From NCBI GenBank assembly GCA_949288735.1, contig CASELE010000001.1, positions 1 through 64,000 of the forward strand: a DNA stretch of 64,000 nt, read 5' to 3'. Position numbers and translations under genes: made by a program. Under the pieces are notes generated by a model. The model saw only the letters and a list, made by a program, of their open reading frames with translations. It was not told the DNA's origin and did not search any database. This DNA comes from an uncultured Alistipes sp. GTDB taxonomy: Bacteria; Bacteroidota; Bacteroidia; Bacteroidales; Rikenellaceae. Below, piece by piece: positions 8,723 to 18,416 of this stretch (position 1 is the first letter of the stretch; each line of letters opens with the position of its first letter).

Positions 8723-9886
8723 ATGAAAGAGAATCTACTCAGAAAAAGCCTTTTTGCCTTTGCCGCCTGCGCGCTGGCGGCCGGTACCGTTGCCTGTGAC
8801 GACGGTGGCAATGAATCCCGTCCCGACGATCCGGCGGGACAAAGCGAGTCGGAGCGCCTGCTCTCGGCCGGAGTGACGGCCTTCGTGGACCGGACGGTGA
8901 TTCCCACCTACAAGTCGCTGGCCGACGCCTCCATCGAACTGCTCGCCACCTGCGAGACGATGCTCGACCGCTTCAATGCGGGACAGCTGACCACGGCCGA
9001 TGTAGAGGCGGCGGACGAGGCGTGGATCGAGGCCCGTCTCTACTGGGAACTGAGCGAGGCGTTCCTCTATGGTGCGGCGGGTGACTACAATATCGACCCG
9101 CATATCGACTCGTGGCCGCTCGACCGGACGGCGCTCCAGGGTATCCTGGACAATGAGAACATGATGGCCGCCATCGAAGCCGATCCCGACTATGCCGGAG
9201 CCAACTTCGGTTACGGACTGCTCGGTTTCCATGCTCTGGAGTACATGATCTTCGAGGAGGGCGGTCCCCGTGCACTGGACAAGTACACGCACGCACAGCT
9301 CGTCTTCCTCGTGTCGGTCGCCACGGACCTGCGCGACCAGTGCATCCGGCTGGAAGCCGCGTGGGCCGGTATGGAGAACGTGACGGACGAAAAGCAGCAG
9401 ATCCTGACCGACGCCGAGCTGGAGCCCTCCTTCGATTACGGCGAGAGCATGCGTCAGGCCGGTACGGGCGGCAGCCTCTATGTAAGCTACGCCGCTGCGG
9501 CCGAGGAGATTATCCAGGGATGCATCGATATCGCCACCGAAGTGGGAGGACAGAAAATCGGCCGGCCCGCCAAGGAGGGCGAGGAGAGCTACGTCGAGTC
9601 TCCCTACAGCCGCAATTCGCAGACCGACTTTGCGGACAATATCCGCAGCATCCGCAATGCCTATCAGGGCCAGGACGGCATAGCCTCGATCAGCGATTAT
9701 GTGAAGAGCGTCGATGCCGGACTCGACACCGAGGTACGGGCGACGATCGAGGAGGCCATCCGTCTGATCGAGGCGGCTCCCGGTCCCTTTGTACTCCGCT
9801 ACGAGGATGCCGCATGGGACGAGGCGGCCGACTATTGCAACGACGTGCTCGTCACGACACTCGAGCGGGTGCAGGAGACCCTCTGA
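8723..9886 (+). CDS. Imelysin (M75-family) lipoprotein
   Basis: Predicted envelope lipoprotein of 387 residues related to imelysins and the M75 domain of EfeO, which take part in iron or haem acquisition; peptidase activity is doubtful for the family. A hydrophobic leader ends at C25 (AAGTVACDDGG). The acidic residues after it resemble a surface-export signal in Bacteroidetes. The diagnostic GxHxxE motif is GFHALE at 168-173. The chosen ATG gives a compact signal peptide, whereas the in-frame start ten codons earlier would lengthen the N-terminus. It lies between the porin and the di-haem protein, a context matching imelysin/DUF1111 pairs in other bacteria. Which metal or haem form it binds cannot be read here. 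Confidence 0.88.
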   Translation: MKENLLRKSLFAFAACALAAGTVACDDGGNESRPDDPAGQSESERLLSAGVTAFVDRTVIPTYKSLADASIELLATCETMLDRFNAGQLTTADVEAADEAWIEARLYWELSEAFLYGAAGDYNIDPHIDSWPLDRTALQGILDNENMMAAIEADPDYAGANFGYGLLGFHALEYMIFEEGGPRALDKYTHAQLVFLVSVATDLRDQCIRLEAAWAGMENVTDEKQQILTDAELEPSFDYGESMRQAGTGGSLYVSYAAAAEEIIQGCIDIATEVGGQKIGRPAKEGEESYVESPYSRNSQTDFADNIRSIRNAYQGQDGIASISDYVKSVDAGLDTEVRATIEEAIRLIEAAPGPFVLRYEDAAWDEAADYCNDVLVTTLERVQETL

Positions 9887-9925
9887 TTATTTGCGGAACA
9901 CACGAACCTGACAGAATGGATTCCC

Positions 9926-11524
9926 ATGAAAAAGACAACAGCTATCATTTTCGGTCTGTCGGCGCTTCTCTGGAGCGCCGCATGCACCGATGATCCGGAG
10001 GGGCCGACCGGCGACGATTCGGTTTCCGGCACGGAACCTGTGCTCGCGGAGGAGTACTATGCGGGCGGTGAGCTGGGTACGGCGTTCAATACCACGTCGG
10101 TGGCCTATGAACAGCCTACGCCCGTGGTCGATGCCGACGCGATGATGACCGAGCGCTTTCTCGACGGCGAAGCGCTCTTCGAACATCCGTATCATACGGG
10201 AACGACCGGTGTCCGTCGCGGGCTCGGGCCGCTCTACATCCGCACCTCGTGCCTGCACTGCCATCCGGGCTACGGCCACGGACAGCGCATCTCCGGTACG
10301 TTCGACACCAACCAGGTGGGCAACGGCTATCTGCTGGTGATCAGTGACGAGGACGACAACTATCTGACGTCGCTCACCGGCATGCCCCAGACGCAGGCCG
10401 TGGAGCCCTTCAAGGCTCCGATCGATGAAAGTCGGATCCGCATCGACTGGCCCGAATATACCGACGAATGGGGCAACCGTTTTCCCGACGGCGAGAGCTA
10501 CAGCCTCATTTATCCCGTGGTGACCATCCCCGAGGAGGCCTATTATGTCCCGTTGATCGGGGTAAAGGGCGAGGTGCCCTACGCGAACGTCCGCGTGCGG
10601 CTTGAGTCGACCATCGGCATCTACGGTACGGGACTGCTCGATGCCATCGACGACGACGATCTGAAAGCCGAGTATGCCCGGCAGGAGGAGGCGGGCGTGG
10701 AGCTGAATCCCGCCATCTTCCGGGGCGGCGACTGGGTGAAGACCTACAACAATACGGGACACCCGCTTCGGTTCACCTATGCGCTGAGCCGCGGCCCGTT
10801 GCAGGATGCCGCCGGAGCCAATGCCATGTGGAACATCACGAACGTGACCCGCTCGGACCGCCGTTATCACTACATGACGACGACCTATGCCGAAGTGGCG
10901 TCGAAGGATCCGGATGTGCAGGCAGACTTCTACCGTCTCTTTCCCGAGTGGAACCGTACGGGCGATGTCGAGCGGGACATCTACGACTATCTGATGAACC
11001 AGGAGCTGCCCGTCGAGATGAGTGACGACGACTACGTCGATTTCATGGTCTGGCACCGTGGCCTGGCCGTTCCTGCGGCCCGTAATCTGGACGATCCGGA
11101 GGTGCAGCGCGGCAAGGAGCTCTTCACCCAGATGGGATGCGTCTCATGCCACCGTCCCACGTGGACCACGGGTGACGACGTATGCACCGATCCGAACGGC
11201 TTCTTCACCGACGGTGACAACCGGCTGCCGCGCTATCCGCACCAGAAGATATGGCCCTACAGCGATCTGGTACAGCACCGGCTGCACATGGTCAACGACA
11301 TCCGTACGGGGTGGTGCCGCACGACACCGCTCTGGGGCCGCGGCCTGAGCCGCAAGTGTACGGGGGCCGACGACCGGCTGCATGACTGCCGGGCCCGTAC
11401 GGTTATAGAGGCGATCATGTGGCACGGCGCACCGGAGAGCGATGCCCGGTGGACGGTGGAGCGGTTCCGCGAACTGAGCAAGCAGGATCGAGACGCGGTG
11501 GTTAAGTTCATCGAGTCGATCTGA
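9926..11524 (+). CDS. Di-haem c-type lipoprotein (DUF1111/DHOR family)
   Basis: Predicted envelope di-haem protein of 532 residues in the family called di-haem oxidoreductase or putative peroxidase. The lipoprotein signal ends at C20 (LLWSAACTDDPEG), with acidic residues suggesting surface export. Two haem-attachment motifs are present: CLHCH at 109-113 and CVSCH at 405-409. The C-terminal segment EAIMWHGAPESDAR matches the conserved end of the family. Covalent haem attachment needs a cytochrome c synthase, and ccsBA lies next. A redox step in iron or haem uptake is inferred from the imelysin neighbour; no activity is proven. A hairpin follows the stop. Confidence 0.88.
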   Translation: MKKTTAIIFGLSALLWSAACTDDPEGPTGDDSVSGTEPVLAEEYYAGGELGTAFNTTSVAYEQPTPVVDADAMMTERFLDGEALFEHPYHTGTTGVRRGLGPLYIRTSCLHCHPGYGHGQRISGTFDTNQVGNGYLLVISDEDDNYLTSLTGMPQTQAVEPFKAPIDESRIRIDWPEYTDEWGNRFPDGESYSLIYPVVTIPEEAYYVPLIGVKGEVPYANVRVRLESTIGIYGTGLLDAIDDDDLKAEYARQEEAGVELNPAIFRGGDWVKTYNNTGHPLRFTYALSRGPLQDAAGANAMWNITNVTRSDRRYHYMTTTYAEVASKDPDVQADFYRLFPEWNRTGDVERDIYDYLMNQELPVEMSDDDYVDFMVWHRGLAVPAARNLDDPEVQRGKELFTQMGCVSCHRPTWTTGDDVCTDPNGFFTDGDNRLPRYPHQKIWPYSDLVQHRLHMVNDIRTGWCRTTPLWGRGLSRKCTGADDRLHDCRARTVIEAIMWHGAPESDARWTVERFRELSKQDRDAVVKFIESI

Positions 11525-11547
11525 CGCTCGCCTTGTCCGGACAGAGG

Positions 11548-11577
11548 CGGGAAGCGGACGTTTCCGTCCGCTTCCCG
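11548..11577 (+). terminator. Hairpin between the di-haem gene and ccsBA
   Basis: CGGGAAGCGGACG (11548-11560), loop TTTC, and CGTCCGCTTCCCG (11565-11577) form a perfect 13-bp stem. No clean T run follows, so it may be a weak terminator, an attenuator or an mRNA-stabilising structure within one operon. Confidence 0.55.
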
Positions 11578-11610
11578 TTGTCGTCCGGATGATGCGCGAA
11601 ATTGCGGAAT

Positions 11611-13812
11611 ATGGAAAAGATATTGAAATACTGTTCGTTCGGCACGCTCGCCCTTATTGTCGTCGTGCTTGCCGCAGCCACCGTATTGGAAAAATTCTAC
11701 GGAACGGCGTGGAGCTCGGCGCATCTCTACGGAACGGCGTGGTTCGCCCTGCTGTGGACCCTGGCGGCTGTCTCCGGAGCCGCATACATCGGACGGCGCG
11801 GACTTGCGAAGCAGCCGGCCGCCTTTCTGCTGCATCTGGCCCTGCTGGTCGTGGTCGCCGGTGCCGGTATTACGCGGGTGTCCGGTCTGCAGGGGACGGT
11901 GCATCTGCGCACGGATAAGGGTGCGGTCTTCGCGTTCACCGACCGCGACGGACGGGAACACCCCTTTCCGTTCGGAGTGGAACTGCTCGATTTCCGTGTC
12001 GAACGCTACCCGGGTACCGATGTGCCGATGGATTTCGAGAGCCGCATCCGCATTACGGAGGGAACGGAGCATCTCGAAGGCGTGGTTTCGATGAACCGCA
12101 TCTTCGTGCGGTCGGGTTACCGGCTCTACCAGTCGGGTTACGATCCCGACAGATGCGGGACGATACTTGCCGTGTCGCATGACCCGTGGGGCATAGGCGT
12201 GACGTATGCGGGTTACGCGCTGCTCGGTATCGCCATGATGCTCTTTGCCGTCGACCGGCGGAGCGGATTCCGTCGGTTGCTGCGTTCTCCGCTCCTGAAG
12301 CGTGCGTCCTTCGTCCTGCTGTTCGCGACTGCCGTCGGTTCGGCTTCGGCCGCTGACGGCGCCGTTCCGCCAGCCTTGCCGCGTGAGACGGCTCGGGAGC
12401 TGGGCGGACTCTATGTCTACTATAACGGCCGTATCTGTCCGTTGGAGACGCTTGCACATGAATTTACCGCCAAGCTTTGCGGACGGAGCCGTTACGGCGG
12501 ACTGACCGCCGAGCAGGTGCTCTCGGGATGGCTCTTCTACTACGATGACTGGAAACACGAGCCGATGATTCGGATCCGTAGCGCCGGGGTGCGCCGTCGT
12601 CTGGGTGCGGAGGGTCGCAGGGTCTGCCTCTCCGATTTCCATAATGTGGCGATGGAGAGCCTCCGTACCGGGAAGATGGACCGTGCGACGGCCGAAGCCG
12701 ATGAGAAGTTCCGCATCGTGGGCATGCTCTGTTCGGGCGGTATGCTGCGTATTTTCCCCTACACCGATCCGACGGACGGGTCGTTGCGCTGGGCTTCGCT
12801 CGTCGACGATCTGCCGCGTGAACTGCCGCACGAACAGCGGGTTTTCATCCGGAGCGCGATGAACTACGTGAACGAACTGGTTGTCCGCCGCGACTTCGAC
12901 CGCGTGGCGGAGGTGCTGCACGGGATACGAGCCTATCAGGAACGCGAGGCCGGGGAGGTGCTTCCCGCGCCGGTGCGCTTCCGTGCCGAGCGGCTCTATC
13001 ATGCCTCGGATTTTTCGAGGGCCGTGGCGATGGCGCTTGTCGCGGCGGGTTTTGCCGTCTGTGCGCTTCAGCTGCGCCGGACGGTCCGCCGTTCCGCCGT
13101 ACGGAGCCGTACGGCGCACCGTTTGTGCATGGGGGTCATCGTTCTCGGATTTGCTTTCCTGACGCTGAGACTCGCCTTGCGCGGATGTGCAAGCGGCCAC
13201 TGGCCCCTGTCGAACGGCTACGAGACGATGCAGTTCCTGGCCTGGTGCGTATTGTCGCTGACGCTCTGTTTCGGCCGCCGCTTCAGACCGTTGTGGTCTT
13301 TCGGAGCCCTTGCGGCGGGATTGGCGCTGCTGGTCTCGACGATGGGCGAATCGAATCCGCAGATTACCCCGTTGATTCCCGTGCTCGATTCGCCGCTGCT
13401 CAGCATCCATGTGGCGTTGGTGATGTTCGCCTACGCCCTGCTTCTGATGCTTCTTTTCAATGCCGCGACGGGACTCCTGCTGTGCCGGCTGCGGCCGGCC
13501 GAAGCGGTGCGGATGCAGCTTGTCGGCCGTCTGCTGCTCTACCCGGCCCTCTTCGCTCTGACGGCGGGTATCTTTGTCGGAGCGGTCTGGGCCAATATCT
13601 CGTGGGGGCGTTACTGGGGCTGGGATCCCAAGGAGGTGTGGGCGCTCGTCACGCTTCTCGTCTATGCGGCTCCGCTGCACGCCGGGTCGTTGCCGTGGTT
13701 CCGCCGCGCGGACCACTTCCATGCCTATTGCGTGGCCGCGTTTTTATCGGTCCTCGTCACCTATTTCGGAGTCAATCTCCTGCTCGGCGGGTTGCACAGC
13801 TATGCCGGGTGA
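11611..13812 (+). CDS. ccsBA: Fused cytochrome c synthase CcsBA (System II)
   Basis: Membrane protein that moves haem across the inner membrane and attaches it to CxxCH motifs of exported cytochromes. The 733 residues combine a ResB/CcsB-like half (first helices about 10-90, then an exported region to about 430) with a CcsA half rich in helices. The haem-handling Trp-rich segment WGRYWGWDPKEVW lies near residue 669. The ATG used starts MEKILKY; a TTG three codons earlier is also in frame. It sits directly after a di-haem protein gene, its probable client. No ResA/CcsX thioredoxin is adjacent. A terminator follows the stop. Confidence 0.9.
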   Translation: MEKILKYCSFGTLALIVVVLAAATVLEKFYGTAWSSAHLYGTAWFALLWTLAAVSGAAYIGRRGLAKQPAAFLLHLALLVVVAGAGITRVSGLQGTVHLRTDKGAVFAFTDRDGREHPFPFGVELLDFRVERYPGTDVPMDFESRIRITEGTEHLEGVVSMNRIFVRSGYRLYQSGYDPDRCGTILAVSHDPWGIGVTYAGYALLGIAMMLFAVDRRSGFRRLLRSPLLKRASFVLLFATAVGSASAADGAVPPALPRETARELGGLYVYYNGRICPLETLAHEFTAKLCGRSRYGGLTAEQVLSGWLFYYDDWKHEPMIRIRSAGVRRRLGAEGRRVCLSDFHNVAMESLRTGKMDRATAEADEKFRIVGMLCSGGMLRIFPYTDPTDGSLRWASLVDDLPRELPHEQRVFIRSAMNYVNELVVRRDFDRVAEVLHGIRAYQEREAGEVLPAPVRFRAERLYHASDFSRAVAMALVAAGFAVCALQLRRTVRRSAVRSRTAHRLCMGVIVLGFAFLTLRLALRGCASGHWPLSNGYETMQFLAWCVLSLTLCFGRRFRPLWSFGALAAGLALLVSTMGESNPQITPLIPVLDSPLLSIHVALVMFAYALLLMLLFNAATGLLLCRLRPAEAVRMQLVGRLLLYPALFALTAGIFVGAVWANISWGRYWGWDPKEVWALVTLLVYAAPLHAGSLPWFRRADHFHAYCVAAFLSVLVTYFGVNLLLGGLHSYAG

Positions 13813-13833
13813 TGGCCGTGCGGCGCTTTTGCC

Positions 13834-13862
13834 GGGAGGCCCTCCGGGACCTCCCTTTTTTG
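13834..13862 (+). terminator. Terminator after ccsBA
   Basis: GGGAGG (13834-13839) pairs with CCTCCC (13850-13855). An inner CCC/GGG pair extends the stem, and a run of T follows. Confidence 0.7.
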
Positions 13863-14038
13863 CCGTCGTGCCGGCCGGGTGTGTAAAAAATCCACGGGGT
13901 TGTAGCGGAAATCTACGGAAAAATCGTTTTCTTTGCGAAATTTCGGAGTGAAACGGTGCTGAAGACAAGCTGTTTGCCTGCCGAAGCATCCCGTGGCCCG
14001 AGCTTTGAAGTATCACCGAAGACCCAAATCGAGTGTAT

Positions 14039-15301
14039 ATGAAACTGGACCGAATGAAGACCCGCTGGAATAGACTCAAACCGGAGAAGAGCCTGGAACG
14101 GTTCGGACAGCTGGCGGCCCGATGTCCGCGCATCACCGTCCGCCTGAACCGGAGACAATGGTTCTTCGCCGCCCTGCTTGCCGCTGCCGCCGTCGTTGCG
14201 GCCTGCCTGCTGCTCCGCCCCCGTCCGGTGGAGATCGAACTGCCGGTGGTCGAGGTACAGCCCGTCATGACCGAGGACGTGAGCATCTACGGCGAATATG
14301 TGGGCCGTATCCGGGCCCAGCAGTTCGTCGAGATACGAGCCCGCGTGGAGGGCTACCTCGAACGGATGCTCTTTGCCGAAGGAACCTACGTGAAGAAGGG
14401 GCAGACTCTCTTCATTATCGACCCGAGGCTCTACCGTGCCCGCGCGAACAAGGCCAGCGCTCAGCTCAACAAGGCCCGCGCCTTGGAAATAAAGACCAAA
14501 CGGGACCTGGAGCGCATACGTCCGCTCTATGAACAGAACGCCGCGAGTCAGCTCGATCTGGACAATGCCGTCGCGGCCTACGAGAGCGCGGCGGCCGACG
14601 TGGCCGTCTGCGAGGCCGACCTCACGCAGGCCGAGATGATTCTGAGCTATACGAGTGTAGAATCACCCATATCGGGCTATATTTCCGAGCGTAATGCCGA
14701 TATCGGAACGCTCGTCGGTCCGGGCGGGCAGTCGCTTCTGGCAACGGTGGTCAAGAGCGATACCGTGCGCGTGGACTTTAGCATGACGGCGCTCGACTAT
14801 CTGCGCAGCCGTGCGCGCAACGTCAATCTGGGACATAAGGATTCCACGCGCAAATGGGATCCCTACATCACCGTGACGCTCGCCGACGATTCGCAGTACC
14901 CCTACCGCGGACTGGTGGATTTCGCCGATCCGCAGGTCGACCCCAAGACCGGTACCTTCTCCGTGCGTGCCGAGATGCCCAATCCCGACCATATACTGCT
15001 GCCCGGACAGTTCACGCGTGTGCGGCTGCTGCTCGACGTGCGCGAGAACGCCATCGTGGTGCCGGCCAAGGCGGTTGAAATCGAGAAGGGAGGCGCCTAT
15101 GTCTATGTGGTGCGGCCGGACAGCGTGGTGGAGCGCCGCTTCGTGGAGATGGGGCCCGAGACGGGCAACAACATCATCGTCGAGCGCGGTCTGGCCCGTT
15201 CGGAGTACATCGTTGTCGAGGGATACCACAAGCTCACGCACGGCATGCGGGTCGAGCCGCTCGTAGCCAGCAGCAACGAAGTGATAACGAAGGAGGAGTA
15301 G
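14039..15301 (+). CDS. RND efflux periplasmic adaptor (membrane fusion protein)
   Basis: Adaptor that bridges an inner-membrane RND pump and an outer-membrane channel. The 420 residues show an unusually long basic N-terminal segment (about 1-42), one hydrophobic helix (FFAALLAAAAVVAACLLL, about 43-60), then the HlyD-like lipoyl half-motif and barrel-sandwich region (VSIYGEYVGRIRAQQFVEIRA). A coiled-coil hairpin covers about 130-200 (ARANKASAQLNKARALE), followed by beta-barrel and membrane-proximal domains. A GTG two codons upstream is an alternative start. The stop lies 4 bases before the pump ATG. The substrate cannot be read from sequence. Confidence 0.92.
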   Translation: MKLDRMKTRWNRLKPEKSLERFGQLAARCPRITVRLNRRQWFFAALLAAAAVVAACLLLRPRPVEIELPVVEVQPVMTEDVSIYGEYVGRIRAQQFVEIRARVEGYLERMLFAEGTYVKKGQTLFIIDPRLYRARANKASAQLNKARALEIKTKRDLERIRPLYEQNAASQLDLDNAVAAYESAAADVAVCEADLTQAEMILSYTSVESPISGYISERNADIGTLVGPGGQSLLATVVKSDTVRVDFSMTALDYLRSRARNVNLGHKDSTRKWDPYITVTLADDSQYPYRGLVDFADPQVDPKTGTFSVRAEMPNPDHILLPGQFTRVRLLLDVRENAIVVPAKAVEIEKGGAYVYVVRPDSVVERRFVEMGPETGNNIIVERGLARSEYIVVEGYHKLTHGMRVEPLVASSNEVITKEE

Positions 15302-15305
15302 AGCC

Positions 15306-18300
15306 ATGAAAAGCGACTTCTTCATCGACCGGCCCGTCTTCTCGACGGTGCTCTCCGTCGTCATCGTCATCGTCGGGGCCATAGGTCTGGCGTTGCTTCC
15401 CGTCGACCAGTATCCGCAGATCGTCCCGCCCGTGGTGCGTATCACGGCCTCCTATCCGGGAGCCGACGCGCAGACCGTGTCGCAGGCCGTGGCCACCCCT
15501 ATCGAGCAGGAACTCAACGGGTCACCCGGCATGCTCTACATGCAGTCGTCGAGTTCCAATTCGGGCGGTTTCTCGGCGACGGTGACCTTCGACATCTCGA
15601 TTGATCCCGACCTGGCGGCCGTGGATATACAGAACCGCATCAAGCAGGCCGAAGCACGTCTGCCGGCCGAGGTGGTGCAGAACGGCATCTCCGTAGAGAA
15701 AGAGGCTTCGAACCGGCTGATGACCATCACGCTGCTCTCGTCGGATCCGAAGTTCGACGAGATTTACCTCTCGAACTACGCGACGCTCAACGTGCTCGAC
15801 ATGTTGCGCCGCGTTCCGGGCGTGGGCCGCGTCTCCAACATCGGCAGCCGTTACTACGCCATGCAGATCAGGGTCCAGCCCGACAAACTCGCCGACCTTG
15901 GCCTCACGGTGAAGGATCTGCAGACGGCGCTCCGCGACCAGAACCGCGAGTCTGCGGCAGGCGTGCTGGGACAGGCTCCCATGGAGGGACTCGACGTGAC
16001 CATCCCCATCACGGCCCAGGGCCGTCTTTCGTCGGCCAGCGAGTTCGGTGACATCGTGGTCCGGGCCAATCCCGACGGATCGATCATCCGCATGAAGGAC
16101 GTGGCCCGCATCACGCTCGAGGCCCAGTCCTACAATACGGAGAGCGGTATCAACGGAGGCAATGCCGCAGTGCTGAACATCAACATGCTGCCCGGTGCCA
16201 ACGCCATGGAGGTGGCCGAGTCGGTGAAGCGGACCATGGAGGAGATCAGCCTCAGCTTTCCCGAAGGAATCACCTATCAGATTCCGTTCGACATGACCAC
16301 CTACATCTCCGAGTCGATACACCATGTCTACCGGTCGCTCTTCGAGGCGCTGCTGCTCGTTATACTGGTGGTGTACCTTTCGCTGCAGAGCTGGCGAGCC
16401 ACGATTATCCCGCTCGTGGCGGTTCCCATCTCGCTGATCGGCACATTCGGCGTGATGCTCGTCTTCGGTTTCTCGCTCAACATGCTGACGTTGCTGGGTC
16501 TGATTCTGGCCATCGGTATCGTGGTGGACGACGCCATCGTGGTGGTCGAGAACGTGGACCGCATCATGAACGAGGAGCATCTCCCGCCCCGCGAGGCGAC
16601 GAAGAAGGCGATGAGCGGTCTGGGCGGCGCGCTGATCGCCATGTCGCTCGTGCTGTGTGCCGTCTTCGTACCGGTGAGCTTCCTGCCCGGTATCACGGGA
16701 CAGCTGTACAGACAGTTTACCATTACGATTGCCGTGTCGGTGATCATCTCCACGGTGGTTGCGCTGACGCTCAGCCCGGTGATGTGCGCCCTCTTTCTGC
16801 GGCCCGATGACGGCTCGAAGAAAAACCGTCTCTTCCGCCGTATCAACATCGCGCTGGCCAAGGGCAACAATCTGTACGGCCGGATGATCCGCGGAGCGCT
16901 CGGCCATTCGCGGCGCATCTTCGCCGCCTTCGGCGTCATTCTGGTCGGCATATGGCTGATGAACCGCCTCGTTCCGCAGAGCTTCATGCCGCAGGAGGAT
17001 CAGGGCTATTTCACCGTGGAGCTGGAACTGCCCGAAGGGGCCACCATCGAACGTACGCGCGAGGTGACCGACCGTGCCATGAAGTTCCTGATGCATGACC
17101 CCGATATCGAGTATGTGCTCAACGTGACGGGTTCGAGCCCCCGTCTGGGAACGAACCAGGCACGCAGTCAGCTGACGGTAATTCTCAAACCCTGGGAGGA
17201 GCGCGCATCGGAGGATATCAACGAAGTGATGCGTCGGGTGAAGCAGGAGCTGAGCCGCTATCCCGAGAGCAAGGTCTACCTTTCGACTCCGGCCGTCATT
17301 CCGGGTCTCGGCACCTCGGGCGGCTTTGAGATGGTGCTCGAGGCGCGCGGAGACATGGGCTATGCCGAACTGCAGCGGGCCGTGGATACGCTGATGTACT
17401 ATGCGGCGCAGCGGCCCGAACTGACGGGACTCGCCTCTTCGATGCAGGGCGAGATACCGCAGCTTTATTTCGATGTGGACCGTGACAAGGCGCAGCTGGT
17501 GGGAGTATCCATGTCGGACATCTTCTCCACGATGCAGGCCTTCACGGGGTCGATCTACGTCAACGACTTCAACATGTTCAACCGCATCTACCGTGTCTAT
17601 ATCCATACCGAAGCCCCCTATCGCGCCCATCGCGAGAATCTCAACCTCTTCTTCGTGCGCGGATCCGACGGGGCCATGATTCCGATCACGGCGCTCGGTA
17701 CGACACACTACACCACGGGCGCCGGGTCGATCAAGCGGTTCAACATGTTCACCTCGGCGACCATTACGGGCGAGGCCTCCCACGGTTACAGTTCGGGTCA
17801 GGCGATGGGTGTGCTCGAGGAGATCGTCCGCGACCATCTGCCCCGGACCGTGGGCGTGGAGTGGAGCGGTTTGTCGTACCAGGAGAAACACGAGAGCGGA
17901 CAGACCGGTCTGGTGCTGGCCCTCGCCTTCCTCTTCGTCTTCCTCTTCCTCGCTGCACAGTACGAGAGCTGGTCGGTCCCCGTAGCGGTGCTCCTCTCGC
18001 TGCCTGTTGCGGGACTCGGGGCCTATCTGGGCATCTGGGTATGCGGGCTGGAGAACAACATCTATTTCCAGATCGGACTGGTGATGCTTGTGGGTCTGGT
18101 AGCAAAGAATGCCATTCTTATCGTCGAGTTCGCCAAGGAGGAGCTCGAGAAGGGCCGCGATATGGTCACGGCGGCGCTGACGGCAGCGCGGCTGCGTTTC
18201 CGTCCCATCGTGATGACCTCGCTGGCCTTCATCCTGGGACTTCTGCCTCTGGTCTTCGCCTCGGGACCGAGCTCGGCGAGCCGTCAGGGCATCAGTACGG

Positions 18301-18416
18301 GCGTCTTCTTCGGCATGCTCGTGGCCATTACCGTAGGTATCGTCTTCGTGCCCTTCTTCTTTGTGTGGATTTACCGTCTCAAGGAGCGGATGCAACAAAT
18401 CAGACTGAAACGATGA
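15306..18416 (+). CDS. RND multidrug efflux pump permease (HAE1/AcrB-like)
   Basis: Proton-driven inner-membrane pump of 1036 residues, a normal length for hydrophobe/amphiphile RND pumps. It begins MKSDFFIDRPVFSTVLSVV with the first membrane helix. The proton-relay helix GIVVDDAIVVVENVDRIM carries the paired Asp residues, and a second helix bundle ends the protein (GLVAKNAILIVEFAKEEL). Two large periplasmic porter/docking loops lie between helices 1-2 and 7-8. Adaptor and outer-membrane factor flank it, so the operon can supply a whole tripartite pump. The stop overlaps the next ATG (ATGA). Substrates are likely lipophilic drugs or bile-type compounds, inferred only from the family. Confidence 0.96.
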   Translation: MKSDFFIDRPVFSTVLSVVIVIVGAIGLALLPVDQYPQIVPPVVRITASYPGADAQTVSQAVATPIEQELNGSPGMLYMQSSSSNSGGFSATVTFDISIDPDLAAVDIQNRIKQAEARLPAEVVQNGISVEKEASNRLMTITLLSSDPKFDEIYLSNYATLNVLDMLRRVPGVGRVSNIGSRYYAMQIRVQPDKLADLGLTVKDLQTALRDQNRESAAGVLGQAPMEGLDVTIPITAQGRLSSASEFGDIVVRANPDGSIIRMKDVARITLEAQSYNTESGINGGNAAVLNINMLPGANAMEVAESVKRTMEEISLSFPEGITYQIPFDMTTYISESIHHVYRSLFEALLLVILVVYLSLQSWRATIIPLVAVPISLIGTFGVMLVFGFSLNMLTLLGLILAIGIVVDDAIVVVENVDRIMNEEHLPPREATKKAMSGLGGALIAMSLVLCAVFVPVSFLPGITGQLYRQFTITIAVSVIISTVVALTLSPVMCALFLRPDDGSKKNRLFRRINIALAKGNNLYGRMIRGALGHSRRIFAAFGVILVGIWLMNRLVPQSFMPQEDQGYFTVELELPEGATIERTREVTDRAMKFLMHDPDIEYVLNVTGSSPRLGTNQARSQLTVILKPWEERASEDINEVMRRVKQELSRYPESKVYLSTPAVIPGLGTSGGFEMVLEARGDMGYAELQRAVDTLMYYAAQRPELTGLASSMQGEIPQLYFDVDRDKAQLVGVSMSDIFSTMQAFTGSIYVNDFNMFNRIYRVYIHTEAPYRAHRENLNLFFVRGSDGAMIPITALGTTHYTTGAGSIKRFNMFTSATITGEASHGYSSGQAMGVLEEIVRDHLPRTVGVEWSGLSYQEKHESGQTGLVLALAFLFVFLFLAAQYESWSVPVAVLLSLPVAGLGAYLGIWVCGLENNIYFQIGLVMLVGLVAKNAILIVEFAKEELEKGRDMVTAALTAARLRFRPIVMTSLAFILGLLPLVFASGPSSASRQGISTGVFFGMLVAITVGIVFVPFFFVWIYRLKERMQQIRLKR

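Noticed and set aside
11257..13722. Minus-strand open frame opposite the end of the di-haem gene and ccsBA
   Set aside because: Low-complexity His/Arg/Gln translation without motifs; plus-strand genes are well supported.
15522..18398. Very long open frame on the minus strand opposite the RND pump
   Set aside because: Shadow of the pump gene: its composition is His/Arg/Gly rich with no domain, caused by GC-rich codon bias, while the plus strand encodes a textbook RND permease.
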